In this document: piece by piece, positions 1 to 8,755 of the stretch
Numbering within the stretch: the first letter of the stretch is position 1
Layout of the letters: each line of letters opens with the position of its first letter
Assembly: GCA_020248265.1 (NCBI GenBank)
Contig: JADCHX010000019.1
Location: 1 to 64,000, forward strand
Length of the DNA stretch: 64,000 nucleotides
DNA from: Rhodocyclaceae bacterium
Lineage (GTDB): Bacteria; Pseudomonadota; Gammaproteobacteria; Burkholderiales; CAIKXV01
Direction: 5' to 3'
Made by a program: the position numbers and the translations under genes
The notes under the pieces: generated by a model
What the model was told of the DNA's origin: nothing
Seen by the model: the letters and a program-made list of their open reading frames with translations, nothing else
The model's database searches: none

Positions 1-257
1 CGCTCCTGCCAGAGGGATCGTCTGCGCGGCAGTTACGGGAAGGCAGAACCTATGTCCTTGCAATCGCATCGAACGGAAAAGCGCAGGCGCGGGTCGCCCT
101 GACGGGACCGGAAGCCTACAGGTTCACTGTGCTTTGTCTCAGGGAGATCACCCGTGCGGTCCTGGCGGGGAGGTGGTCCCCCGGCTTCCAGACTCCCGCG
201 CTATACGGGCGGGCGCTTCTTGAAGGAATCGAAGGAGTGAGATGGGACAAGGAATAG
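1..257 (+). CDS. Saccharopine dehydrogenase-like protein, C-terminal end (partial)
   Basis: The frame beginning at base 3 is open from the left edge to a TAG at 255-257, so about 84 C-terminal residues are visible and the start lies outside the window. The tail contains LTGPEAYRFT and, further on, a PGFQTPA motif followed by an acidic EGIEGVRW segment. I recognise this pattern from the C-terminal end of saccharopine-dehydrogenase-type oxidoreductases with an N-terminal Rossmann fold; that fold is not visible here. IS66 debris follows directly, so the gene sits at the edge of a disturbed region. Assignment is by recall of the family tail only, and substrate cannot be inferred. Confidence 0.5.
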   Translation, partial: LLPEGSSARQLREGRTYVLAIASNGKAQARVALTGPEAYRFTVLCLREITRAVLAGRWSPGFQTPALYGRALLEGIEGVRWDKE

Positions 258-296
258 TCGGCAGAGGGAAGGACGAAGCCGGTTCAGCAGGTCCGA

Positions 297-551
297 TCAG
301 CGCCGTATTGACTTGGCCGGCTGGGCTGATTGATCTCGCCAGCGCCGGGCGCCGAAGCCGGTGTCTACGCCGCCAGACGGGCTTCCAGAGCGGGTTCGAG
401 GGGGAACGCACCACGGCAGCAATTCCTCGAGGCGATTGATCGGGTGCAAGGCGAAGCCCCCGGCCACCCAGCCGGCGAGCGTCGAGCGCTCGAAGTCGAC
501 GCCTTCGCGCGCATAGATCTCCGACTGCCGGTGTTGTTCCAAGGCTGGCAT
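297..551 (-). pseudogene. IS66-family transposase remnant with internal deletion
   Basis: On the minus strand the first 47 residues (about 551-411) combine two signatures that are far apart in an intact IS66 TnpC. RQSEIYAREGVDFERSTLAGWV belongs to the middle of the protein, just before the catalytic domain. HPINRLEELLPW is typical of the extreme C-terminus. Here they are joined by only about five residues, so the DDE catalytic region is gone. The frame then runs on without homology to 297. No terminal inverted repeats or companion tnpA/tnpB genes are visible. This is a dead fragment, not a mobile element able to move. Confidence 0.7.
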
Positions 552-873
552 GGCCCCTCGGAGTTCCGGGCCCGATCAGATATTCATGCAGCCAGCCCCG
601 GTTGCCGCGTGCGTTGGGGTCGACGCCAGTCGATAGCCTAGAGCAGCATCGACAGCTGTGCACTGCTGAGCGATACCGGACCACTGCTCGCCTGCGGCCA
701 CACGAAGCGGCTGCGCTGGAGCCGCTTGGCTGCGCTGCGCGATCGCCCGGAGGGCAGGCACTCGCGCAACGACACCGGCGTGGAGGACTAGATGCGCGCG
801 GCGGGCGATATGGGCATCGCGGCGCAGCGCGGATCGCATGCGCCGGGCATCGAGGCCTTCGGCACGAAGGCGG
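552..873. other. Region without a recognisable gene
   Basis: Short frames exist on both strands, but none has a convincing start, ribosome-binding site or family motif. The position, between an IS66 fragment and the end of the hydrolase gene, suggests degraded insertion-sequence or rearranged DNA. This is inference from context only. Confidence 0.4.
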
Positions 874-1698
874 TCACCTGATCGCCTTGAGCCAACCCGT
901 CACCGCCGTAACCACTTCCCTGTCGATGCCGGCGAATCCGTGGTGGCCAGAGGCTTCACACGCGTCGCCCTTGTTGACCCCGCCGCGCAGCATCCGCACC
1001 TCGACTGTCGGAGCATGCGTGAGGAGCCTCGTGAACGGCTCGACATCGGCTGCCGGGGTATAGGAGCACTCGTCGCGTTCGTGGTGCACGAGCAGCGTGG
1101 GCACCGTCACCCGCTCCAGGGCACCGACCGACCGCTGCACGTTCGGCTGCCTTGGCGTACGTTCCATCAGCATGCCGGCCGTGACCACGATCGCATCGGG
1201 GCGCGCATCGCCGGAAAGACGCGCCGCCGCGTTGACCACCGACAGGGCCGCGCGGCTGGTGCCCACCAGATGCACCGGCGGCGCCACCTTGCGCAGATGC
1301 TGCACAAGCGCGCCGATGTCGGTGGCGTGCGCCTCGCTCCACCGATAACCGGCAACCGCAGTGCCTGGAAGCTTGTGGTCGGAGGCGATGTCCATCGTCG
1401 CCGTGACGTAGCCCGCGCGCACATACAGGCTGCGCGTGCGAACGAGCTGGTTCCCGGCACCCCAGCCGATGCGCCCTTCCTCGGACAGGTCGAGGTTGCC
1501 ATGGCCGCCAGCCACCAGGATGACGCTGCCCAAGGCCTTTGCCGGCACTTCCAGCAGCGAACGCATCGTCACGCCGGGCCGAGGCTCGATGGTGATCGTC
1601 GTCTCTTGCGCGAAGACCGGTCCGACCGTCGCGAAGGCGAACGCGATCGACTGCAGACCGAGCGTCATCGAAAGGCGACCGGCGACCGCACGCCGCAC
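874..1698 (-). CDS. Exported alpha/beta-hydrolase family protein
   Basis: About 274 residues if read from GTG at 1698, or 264 from ATG at 1668. I prefer the GTG because it adds two arginines ahead of the hydrophobic stretch, giving a normal signal peptide (RR, then FAFATVGPVFA, cleavage near AQ). The mature part resembles an alpha/beta hydrolase. HLVGTSRAA carries the nucleophile-elbow serine, with alanine where the usual GxSxG has its last glycine. GHHGFAG near the C-terminus fits the catalytic histidine. The start lies 8 bases after the stop of the TonB-dependent receptor, so the pair is very likely co-transcribed and may handle the same ligand in the periplasm. Ester or lactone hydrolysis is a guess from the fold. 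Confidence 0.7.
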   Translation of the reverse strand: MRRAVAGRLSMTLGLQSIAFAFATVGPVFAQETTITIEPRPGVTMRSLLEVPAKALGSVILVAGGHGNLDLSEEGRIGWGAGNQLVRTRSLYVRAGYVTATMDIASDHKLPGTAVAGYRWSEAHATDIGALVQHLRKVAPPVHLVGTSRAALSVVNAAARLSGDARPDAIVVTAGMLMERTPRQPNVQRSVGALERVTVPTLLVHHERDECSYTPAADVEPFTRLLTHAPTVEVRMLRGGVNKGDACEASGHHGFAGIDREVVTAVTGWLKAIR

Positions 1699-1706
1699 GC
1701 GGCTGC

Positions 1707-3830
1707 TCAACGACTCAACTCCAGCGTCACCCCGATCGTGGTGGTACGTCCGGGCGACGGCTCGTAGAAGCGTCCGTTCGCATCGGCCACGATCACCGAG
1801 CCGATGTAGCGCCGGTCGCTGATGTTGTCCACGCGCACGAACTCCGTAAGCCGCCAGCCCTTGCCCCGCTGCTGGAAGCCGCCGCGCAGGTTGCCAATGG
1901 TGTAGGCCGAGGCTGCTTCGCTGTTCTGGTCGTTGACGAACACCTTGCCGCTCTGGCGAACCTCGAGGCCGGCGTGGAAGCCGGTGCCGGCGTGGCGCCA
2001 GACCAGTTCCGCATACGCGAACCTCGAGGCGACGCCAGGCAACCGGCTGCCGGCGGCAACGGTGGTGGGCGGCGTGCCCGACGTGAACGGCTGCTGGAAG
2101 CGTGCATCGAGCGCGGTCCAGGCCACCGCTGTCTCGAAGCCCCCGGCGAGGCGCTGCCGCCAGGCGAGTTCCAGGCCTTCGCGCCGGGTCTCGGACGCAT
2201 TGCGGAAATCGGTACGCCCGCCCGAGGCGCTGTTGACCACGATCTCGTCCTTCACGTCGACCTGGAACAGCGCGATGTTCAGGTGGCCGTCGTCGCCGGT
2301 CAGCGCCTTCACGCCGACCTCGCGGTGCAGGCTGCTGGAAGGCCTGAGCGCGAAGTTCAGGCCGGTGGCCCCGCCCGGCCTGTACGCCAGTTCGGCGAAG
2401 GTCGGCGTCTCGAAGCCGCGTCCTACGTTGGCATAGGCATTGACCAGCGGCGTCATCTTCCACAGCAGCCCGGCCGCCGGCGTCGTGCGCGAGAACGACA
2501 GTCCACCGCTGTCGTCCGGGTTCCCGGGTGCGATGAAGCGATCGCGCGAATCGAAGCGCACCCGGCTGTGGCGCAGGCCAGCCAGCACGTTCAACCGCGG
2601 CAGCGCCTGCCAGTCGGCCTGCGCGTAGAGGTCGGTGTTGGTCACCGTGTCGTCCTGGTCGCGCTTGAGCGCGCCGGCGACGCCATTGTTGTTGATGAAG
2701 CCGCGCCGGTTCTCGCTCATCCGGTCGTGGTCGACGCCGACGCTGGCACTGAAGGCGCGTCCGGCCACCTTCGTGTTGCGCGTCCAGCGCAGGCCCATGC
2801 CGGCGAAGCCGCGGTCGAGGTCGACCACGCCGCCGGCACTGGTCGCTGCGGCCTGTGCCGCCAGCGGCGTCGCAAGGTACTGGGTGACCTGCCGGTCCCC
2901 GGCGTAGAGCCGCGTGTGCAGCGTGTCGCCGCCGGACAGCGGCAGGTCCCAGGTGAGACCGCCCTGGGCCTGCGAGGTACTCTTGCGCGTGCCGAACTGG
3001 TAGGCCGCCGCCACCGCCTGACGCGGGTTCAGCGCCGCCTGCGCGGCCGTGAGACCGAGCGGATCGCGCGTCTCGGGCTGGTCGAGCGTGTTGGCCACCA
3101 GCGTCAGCACGCCTGCGTTGCCCAGGTCGAACTTCACCTTCGCATTCGCCTGGTCGCGCCGGGTCCAGCTGTTGGCGCGATAGCCATCGGTCTCGAAGCG
3201 CGAGACGTCGACGATGCCGTTCAGCGCCCCCTGCTGCCCGCCCGCCTGGAAACCGATGCGCGAGGTGCCATAGGACGAACCCAGCAGGCTGCCGGACAGG
3301 GTGGGACGCTCCGGTCCGTCGGCGGTGAACACCTGCACCACGCCGCCTGCCGCATTGCCGTAAAGGCTCGAGAACGGTCCGCGCATGACTTCGATACGCT
3401 GCGCCGAAGACAGGTTGAACGAGGCTGCCTGTCCCTGTCCGTCGGGCATCGTCGCCGGGATACCGTCGGCGATCAGCCGGATGCCGCGTACGCCGAAGGC
3501 CGCGCGCGCACCGAAGCCGCGCGAGGAGATCTGGAGGTCCTGGGCGTAGTTCTGGCGGTTCTGCACGGCAATGCCCGGCACCCGGCCGAGCACTTCGGAC
3601 AGGTTCACCTGTGGGTTCGCTTCACGAATGGTCTGGCGGTCGACGCTGTCGATGGACACTGGCAGGTCCATCGGGTCGCGTTCCGTGCGGGTCGCACTGA
3701 CGGTGACTTCGGGCAGCACCACGCTCGGGGCGACCGCAGCCGCTGGCGCGGCCGCCTGCACCGACTGGGCCCGGGCATCGTGCGTGGCTGCAAACGCAGC
3801 AGACACCACCATCCACGGCAATATGCGCAT
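1707..3830 (-). CDS. TonB-dependent outer-membrane receptor
   Basis: A 707-residue protein with a signal peptide of about 21 residues ending near ARA-Q. A TonB-box-like stretch (LPEVTVSATR, about 39-48) is followed by a plug domain of about 100 residues (RVPGIAVQNR, RGFGARAAFGVRGI, RIEVMRGPFSSLYGNAAGG). The rest has the alternating aromatic pattern of a 22-strand barrel and ends in a C-terminal strand. It imports a scarce ligand, most often a ferric siderophore, across the outer membrane using TonB energy. The ligand cannot be read from sequence. A GGGAGA ribosome-binding site lies just upstream of the ATG. I saw no Fur box or cobalamin riboswitch in the 91 bases before the gene. The exported hydrolase follows in the same transcript. 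Confidence 0.93.
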   Translation of the reverse strand: MRILPWMVVSAAFAATHDARAQSVQAAAPAAAVAPSVVLPEVTVSATRTERDPMDLPVSIDSVDRQTIREANPQVNLSEVLGRVPGIAVQNRQNYAQDLQISSRGFGARAAFGVRGIRLIADGIPATMPDGQGQAASFNLSSAQRIEVMRGPFSSLYGNAAGGVVQVFTADGPERPTLSGSLLGSSYGTSRIGFQAGGQQGALNGIVDVSRFETDGYRANSWTRRDQANAKVKFDLGNAGVLTLVANTLDQPETRDPLGLTAAQAALNPRQAVAAAYQFGTRKSTSQAQGGLTWDLPLSGGDTLHTRLYAGDRQVTQYLATPLAAQAAATSAGGVVDLDRGFAGMGLRWTRNTKVAGRAFSASVGVDHDRMSENRRGFINNNGVAGALKRDQDDTVTNTDLYAQADWQALPRLNVLAGLRHSRVRFDSRDRFIAPGNPDDSGGLSFSRTTPAAGLLWKMTPLVNAYANVGRGFETPTFAELAYRPGGATGLNFALRPSSSLHREVGVKALTGDDGHLNIALFQVDVKDEIVVNSASGGRTDFRNASETRREGLELAWRQRLAGGFETAVAWTALDARFQQPFTSGTPPTTVAAGSRLPGVASRFAYAELVWRHAGTGFHAGLEVRQSGKVFVNDQNSEAASAYTIGNLRGGFQQRGKGWRLTEFVRVDNISDRRYIGSVIVADANGRFYEPSPGRTTTIGVTLELSR

Positions 3831-3921
3831 TGTTCTCCCGTCTGTCGACCCAGTGTCCCCGGGTCGGGCAGGGCCCGCCGCAGGCTGTGGCGCGATTGTG
3901 CCTGCGCTGGGCGGCCCGGCG

Positions 3922-4446
3922 CTAGCCGCGCGCGATCGACGCCACGGCCTGCGCCGCGATGCCTTCGCCGCGCCCGGTGAAGCCCAGCCGCTCGGTCGTG
4001 GTCGCCTTGACGTTCACGGCCCCCGGATCGGCATCGAGGTCGACCGCGAGATCCGCCGCGATGTTCGCGACCATCGAGGCGACGTGTGGCGCCATGCGCG
4101 GTGCCTGCGCGATGATCGTTGCATCGACGTTGCCGACCCGCCAGCCGCGCGCGGCCAGCAGCGAATGCACGTGGCGCAGCAGCGTGCGGCTGTCCGCGCC
4201 CTTCCAGCGCGGGTCGGTGTCGGGGAAATGGCGCCCGATGTCGCCTAGCCCGGCAGCACCGAGCAGTGCATCGCAGATCGCATGGAGCAGTACGTCCGCG
4301 TCGGAATGGCCGTCGAGCCCTCGCTCGAACGGGATCTCGACCCCGCCGATCACCAGGCGCCGCCCGGCGGCGAAAGCATGTACGTCGAAGCCGCTGCCGA
4401 TGCGCATCGGGAGGAGTGCTGCAGCCGCCTTGGGCGAGTCGATCAT
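3922..4446 (-). CDS. ispF: 2-C-methyl-D-erythritol 2,4-cyclodiphosphate synthase
   Basis: A 174-residue enzyme of the MEP isoprenoid pathway that cyclises CDP-ME 2-phosphate to MEcPP with release of [12 protein letters not shown] carries the metal-binding Asp and His. [11 protein letters not shown] and [10 protein letters not shown] are the other family signatures, and [16 protein letters not shown] closes the protein. The chosen ATG overlaps the ispD stop as ATGA (4443-4446), so translation is probably coupled to ispD. A second ATG 13 codons in (MRIGSGFD) would give the more usual length of about 160 residues and cannot be excluded. Confidence 0.95.
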   Translation of the reverse strand: MIDSPKAAAALLPMRIGSGFDVHAFAAGRRLVIGGVEIPFERGLDGHSDADVLLHAICDALLGAAGLGDIGRHFPDTDPRWKGADSRTLLRHVHSLLAARGWRVGNVDATIIAQAPRMAPHVASMVANIAADLAVDLDADPGAVNVKATTTERLGFTGRGEGIAAQAVASIARG

Positions 4447-5186
4447 CGCATGTCCGGAAAATGTTGCAGGAAGCCTTCGGCCAGCGCCACGTCGGCTGGC
4501 CAGGTGACTTTCAGGTTGCGCGGATCGCCGCGCACCAGGCGCGGACGCAGACCGCCGGCTTCGACCGCCTGCGCCTCGTCGGTAGCCGGCTGCCCACCCG
4601 GCCGGGCGGCGGCCTCGACGGCCGCATCGAGCGCGGTGAGCAGCGCTGCGTAACGGAACATCTGCGGCGTCTGCGCGGCCCACAGTCCTTCACGCGAGGG
4701 GGTATCGACGACGATTCCCTCCGCATTTCCGCGCTTGAGGGTGTCGGCCACCGGCATCGCCAGCAGCCCGCCGACCGGATCGTCGAGCAGGGTGTCGATC
4801 AGCCTCGCCAGCGCCGAAGGCGGCAGGCAGGGCCGTGCCGCGTCGTGGACGAGCATCCAGTCCTGCGCGCCGACGGCTCCGGCCAGCGCGCGAAGCCCGT
4901 TGCGCACGCTGGCGGCACGGGTGTCGCCACCGCAGCGGATGACGCGGACGCGCTCGCCGTGCCGCTGCAGGCTGCCGGCGCACCCGGATGCGTCGAAATC
5001 GCCATCATCGGGAGCGAGCACCACCGACACGCTGGAGAGCCGCCGCTCGGCGAGCAGCGCCTCGACCGTATGGACCAGCATGGGCCTGCCCGCCAGCGGC
5101 AGGTACTGCTTCGGCAGGCCCGAGGCCATCCGCGCCCCGCGTCCGGCGGCAGGGACCAGCGCATGCAGGCATCGGGGATTGGTCAA
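4443..5186 (-). CDS. ispD: 2-C-methyl-D-erythritol 4-phosphate cytidylyltransferase
   Basis: Transfers CMP from CTP to MEP, the third step of the MEP pathway; ispF follows in the same operon. The N-terminus [13 protein letters not shown] with [12 protein letters not shown] is the nucleotide-binding signature, and [10 protein letters not shown] and TDEAQAVE are conserved further on. No ATG exists near the expected N-terminus. I chose the TTG at 5186 (247 residues, [15 protein letters not shown]), which matches the usual IspD start. Another TTG at 5228 would add 14 residues. A TATACT on the minus strand at 5233-5228 would place transcription start just ahead of the shorter form. Confidence 0.92.
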   Translation of the reverse strand: MTNPRCLHALVPAAGRGARMASGLPKQYLPLAGRPMLVHTVEALLAERRLSSVSVVLAPDDGDFDASGCAGSLQRHGERVRVIRCGGDTRAASVRNGLRALAGAVGAQDWMLVHDAARPCLPPSALARLIDTLLDDPVGGLLAMPVADTLKRGNAEGIVVDTPSREGLWAAQTPQMFRYAALLTALDAAVEAAARPGGQPATDEAQAVEAGGLRPRLVRGDPRNLKVTWPADVALAEGFLQHFPDMR

Positions 5187-5227
5187 GGCAGGCCGGGTGG
5201 TGGGTTGGAACCGTTCAATGCACGGCA

Positions 5228-5233
5228 AGTATA
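5228..5233 (-). promoter_or_regulatory. Candidate -10 element for ispD-ispF
   Basis: The minus strand reads TATACT here, about 40 bases ahead of the TTG start of ispD. No good -35 hexamer is visible, so support is weak. It would pair back to back with the TATAAT of mfd about 30 bases away. Confidence 0.3.
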
Positions 5234-5263
5234 CGACCCACCGGCCGGGCCGGTACGCGCCGC

Positions 5264-5269
5264 TATAAT
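5264..5269 (+). promoter_or_regulatory. Candidate -10 element for mfd-serB
   Basis: A perfect TATAAT in a very GC-rich intergenic region, 30 bases before the GTG start of mfd. The upstream -35 region is poor (GC-rich). Its position between divergent genes supports a promoter role. Confidence 0.5.
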
Positions 5270-5299
5270 CGCGCTCCTTCGAAGTGGCGACACCGAGCC

Positions 5300-8200
5300 G
5301 TGCCAGTTTTCCCCCCTGCCCCCCGTCCGAGTCCCGGCCGGCCGCTGCGTGCCGCGCCGCTGGCCTCGTCCGCGGACGCGCTCGCGATCGCGCGCTGGGC
5401 GACTGCGCTCGGGCCGATCGCGGTGTTCACCGCCGATGCACCGGACAGCCAGCGGCTGCTCGAGGAGATCGCCTGGTTCGAGCCGACGCTGCGCGTGCAC
5501 CAGTTGCCCGACTGGGAGACGCTGCCCTACGACGCGTTCTCCCCGCACCAGGACCTGATCTCCGAACGGCTGGAGACCCTCTGGCAGATCGGCCAGGGCG
5601 CCTTCGACGTGGTCACCATGCCGCTGACCACCGCACTCTACCGCCTCGCGCCACCCGAGTTCCTCGCCGGCTACACGTTCTTCTTCAAGTGCGGCGAGGC
5701 GCTCGACGTCGACCGCTTCCGGATGCGCCTGGCCTTCGCAGGCTACGCGCACGTGTCGCAGGTGGTGTCGCCCGGCGAGTTCAGCTTCCGCGGCGGCGTG
5801 ATCGATCTGTTCCCGATGGGCAGCCCCCTGCCATACCGGCTCGACCTGTTCGACGACACGATCGAGACGATACGCACCTTCGATGTCGACTCGCAGCGGA
5901 GCATCTATCCGGTGCAGGAGGTGCGACTGCTGCCCGCGCGCGAGTTCCCGCTCGACGATGCGGCGGTCACCCGTTTCCGGCAGAACTTCCGCGCGTCGAT
6001 CGAGGGCGATCCTTCGCGGCGCCGGCTCTACAAGGACGTGAGCAACCGGGTCGCACCGGCCGGCATCGAGTACTACCTGCCGCTGTTCTTCGACCACACG
6101 GCGACGGTGTTCGACTACCTCGGCACGCACACGACGCTGATGGTCCATGGCGACGCGCAGGCCGCGGCCACGCGTTTCTGGAACGACACCCGTTCGCGCC
6201 ACGAGTTGCTGCGCGGCGATCCCGATCGCCCGCTGCTGCCGCCCGAGCAGCTGTTCCTCGCGGCCGAGCAGTTCTTCGTCGCCACACGTGCCCATCCGCG
6301 CATCGACCTGCGCACCACCGCGGCGCCCGGCGACGTACGAAGCGACGGCACCGATACGCTCGCCGCCGGCATGAGTGCGCCGTTGCCGGTGCTGGCGATC
6401 GACCGCAAGGCCGACCTGCCACTCAACCGCCTGCTGGCTTTCTGCAGCGCGTTCGCCAGCGAGGGTGGCCGGGTGATGCTGGTGGCGGAGAGCCTGGGCC
6501 GGCGCGAGACGCTGCTGCAACTGCTTGCCGAACATTCGAGCGTGCCACGCACGCTCGACAGCCTGGCCGCCTTCGTCGACGACGATGCGCCGCTGGCGCT
6601 CGGCGTCGGGCCGCTGGCCAGCGGGTTCATCCTGCCGGCCGCGAAACTCGCTTTCGTCACCGAAGGCGAGATCTATGCGCTGACCGCGCGCAACCGGTCG
6701 ACGCGTGCAGGCCGCCGCGTCTCCACCGAGAACATGCTGCGCGACCTGTCCGAGGTCAAGGTCGGCGATCCGGTGGTGCATGAGCAGCACGGCATCGGAC
6801 GCTATGCCGGACTGGTCTCGCTCGACCAGGGCGAAGGCGTCACCGAATTCCTGCAGCTCGACTATGCGGCCGGCGACAAGCTCTACGTGCCGGTGGCGCA
6901 GCTTCATCTGATCAGCCGCTACACCGGCGGCTCGCCCGAGAACGCGGACCTGCATCGGCTCGGCAGCGGACAGTGGGAGAAGGCGAAGCGCCGCGCGGCG
7001 AAGAAGGCGCGCGACACGGCAGCCGAACTGCTCAACCTCTACGCACAGCGGGCCGCGCGCAAGGGGCACGCGTTCAAGCTGAAGGAGCACGACTACCAGG
7101 TGTTTGCCGACGGTTTCCCGTTCGAGGAGACGCCCGACCAGCAGGCGGCGATCGAGGCGGTGATCGCCGACCTGTCCCGCGGCAAGCCGATGGACCGGCT
7201 GGTCTGCGGCGACGTCGGCTTCGGCAAGACCGAGGTCGCACTGCGTGCCGCGTTCGTCGCGGTCAACGAGGGCAAGCAGGTGGCGGTGCTGGTGCCGACC
7301 ACGCTGCTCGCCGAGCAGCACCACCAGACATTCTCCGACCGGTTCGCGGAATGGCCCGTGAAGCTGGCCGAACTGTCGCGCTTCCGTTCGGCGAAAGAGC
7401 AGGCCGTGGCGCTGGCCGGCCTCGCGGAGGGAAAGATCGACATCGCGATCGGCACGCACCGGCTGATCCAGCCCGACGTGAAGTTCGCCAACCTCGGTCT
7501 GGTGATCATCGACGAGGAGCACCGCTTCGGCGTACGCCAGAAAGAGCGCCTGAAGGCGCTGCGCGCCGAGGTCGACGTGCTCACGCTCACCGCGACGCCG
7601 ATCCCGCGCTCGCTGGCGATGGCGATGGAAGGGCTGCGCGATTTCTCGGTGATCGCGACCGCTCCCGAGAAGCGGCTGGCGATCAAGACCTTCGTGTCGC
7701 GGACCTCCGACGGCCTGCTGCGCGAGGCCTGTCAGCGCGAACTGCGCCGCGGCGGCCAGATCTACTTCGTGCACAACGACATCGGCACCATCGCGAACCT
7801 GGAAGAGCGGCTGGTACGGCTGATCCCCGAGGCGCGCATCCGCATCGCCCATGGCCAGATGCGCGAGCGCGAGCTCGAGTACGTGATGCGCGACTTCTAC
7901 CAGCAGCGCTTCAACCTGCTGCTGTGCACGACCATCATCGAGACCGGCATCGACGTGCCGAGCGCCAACACGATCATCATCGACCGTGCCGACCGATTCG
8001 GCCTGGCCCAGCTGCACCAGTTGCGCGGCCGCGTCGGACGCTCGCACCACCAGGCCTATGCCTACCTGCTCACGCACGACGAGGCGCCGGTAAGCGCCGA
8101 CGCGCGCAAACGCCTGGACGCGATCCAGATGATGGAGGAGCTCGGCTCCGGCTTCTACCTGGCGATGCACGACCTGGAAATCCGGGGCGCGGGCGAGGTG

Positions 8201-8755
8201 CTCGGCGACAGCCAGTCCGGCGAGATGCAGGAGATCGGCTTCGGCATGTACACCGAGATGCTGTCCTCGGCCGTGCGCTCGCTGCGCGCCGGCAAGGAAC
8301 CCGACCTCGACGCGCCGCTGGCGATCACCACCGAGATCAACCTGCACGCGACCGCGGTACTACCCGAGAACTACTGCGCCGACGTGCACGAGCGGCTGGT
8401 GTTGTACAAGCGGCTCGCCAACTGCGAGTCGCTCGACGACCTCGATGCGCTGTCGGAAGAATTGGTCGACCGCTTCGGCCTGCTGCCGGAAGCGGCGCGC
8501 ACGCTGGTCGACACGCACCGGCTGCGTATCCTGTCGAAACCGCTCGGCGTGATGCGTATCGATGCCGGCGCGAACGCAGTCCAGATACAGTTCGTCCCCA
8601 ACCCGCCGGTCGACCCGCAACGGGTGATCGCGCTGGTCCGCAGTCGGCCGGGCCATCGCCTGACCGGTTCCGAAAAGCTGCGCATCGACGTCCCGCTTGC
8701 CACCACGGGGGAACGGGTAGAGCTGCTGCGCAAGACCCTGCAGGCGCTGCAATGA
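5300..8755 (+). CDS. mfd: Transcription-repair coupling factor Mfd
   Basis: A 1151-residue protein, close to the 1148 of E. coli Mfd. It displaces RNA polymerase stalled at lesions and recruits UvrA. The UvrB-like N-terminal half includes LPDWETLPYDAFSPHQD near residue 65. The CarD-like RNA-polymerase interaction domain follows at about 483-560 (VGDPVVHEQHGIGRYAG). The translocase has Walker A GDVGFGKTE at about 635, DEEH at about 737, and motif VI QLRGRVGRS. The C-terminal domain ends at LQALQ. The GTG at 5300 gives the right length; a longer open frame upstream has no homology. The stop overlaps the serB start as ATGA. Confidence 0.97.
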   Translation: MPVFPPAPRPSPGRPLRAAPLASSADALAIARWATALGPIAVFTADAPDSQRLLEEIAWFEPTLRVHQLPDWETLPYDAFSPHQDLISERLETLWQIGQGAFDVVTMPLTTALYRLAPPEFLAGYTFFFKCGEALDVDRFRMRLAFAGYAHVSQVVSPGEFSFRGGVIDLFPMGSPLPYRLDLFDDTIETIRTFDVDSQRSIYPVQEVRLLPAREFPLDDAAVTRFRQNFRASIEGDPSRRRLYKDVSNRVAPAGIEYYLPLFFDHTATVFDYLGTHTTLMVHGDAQAAATRFWNDTRSRHELLRGDPDRPLLPPEQLFLAAEQFFVATRAHPRIDLRTTAAPGDVRSDGTDTLAAGMSAPLPVLAIDRKADLPLNRLLAFCSAFASEGGRVMLVAESLGRRETLLQLLAEHSSVPRTLDSLAAFVDDDAPLALGVGPLASGFILPAAKLAFVTEGEIYALTARNRSTRAGRRVSTENMLRDLSEVKVGDPVVHEQHGIGRYAGLVSLDQGEGVTEFLQLDYAAGDKLYVPVAQLHLISRYTGGSPENADLHRLGSGQWEKAKRRAAKKARDTAAELLNLYAQRAARKGHAFKLKEHDYQVFADGFPFEETPDQQAAIEAVIADLSRGKPMDRLVCGDVGFGKTEVALRAAFVAVNEGKQVAVLVPTTLLAEQHHQTFSDRFAEWPVKLAELSRFRSAKEQAVALAGLAEGKIDIAIGTHRLIQPDVKFANLGLVIIDEEHRFGVRQKERLKALRAEVDVLTLTATPIPRSLAMAMEGLRDFSVIATAPEKRLAIKTFVSRTSDGLLREACQRELRRGGQIYFVHNDIGTIANLEERLVRLIPEARIRIAHGQMRERELEYVMRDFYQQRFNLLLCTTIIETGIDVPSANTIIIDRADRFGLAQLHQLRGRVGRSHHQAYAYLLTHDEAPVSADARKRLDAIQMMEELGSGFYLAMHDLEIRGAGEVLGDSQSGEMQEIGFGMYTEMLSSAVRSLRAGKEPDLDAPLAITTEINLHATAVLPENYCADVHERLVLYKRLANCESLDDLDALSEELVDRFGLLPEAARTLVDTHRLRILSKPLGVMRIDAGANAVQIQFVPNPPVDPQRVIALVRSRPGHRLTGSEKLRIDVPLATTGERVELLRKTLQALQ

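Noticed and set aside
1707-2463. Upstream extension of the hydrolase frame into the receptor gene
   Set aside because: The frame is open for 250 more codons but lacks homology and overlaps the receptor C-terminal barrel; the signal peptide near 1640-1698 marks the start.
3831-3921. Cobalamin riboswitch or Fur box upstream of the TonB receptor
   Set aside because: The 91-base spacer is too short for a B12 riboswitch, has no B12 box and no Fur-like inverted repeat.
1974-3980. 668-codon plus-strand open frame opposite the TonB receptor
   Set aside because: Antisense to a clear receptor gene; composition is Arg/Gly/His-rich with no motifs. Typical long shadow frame of a GC-rich genome.
5183-8347. 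1054-codon minus-strand open frame opposite mfd
   Set aside because: No domains, His/Gln/Arg-rich, exactly mirrors mfd codon positions. Shadow.
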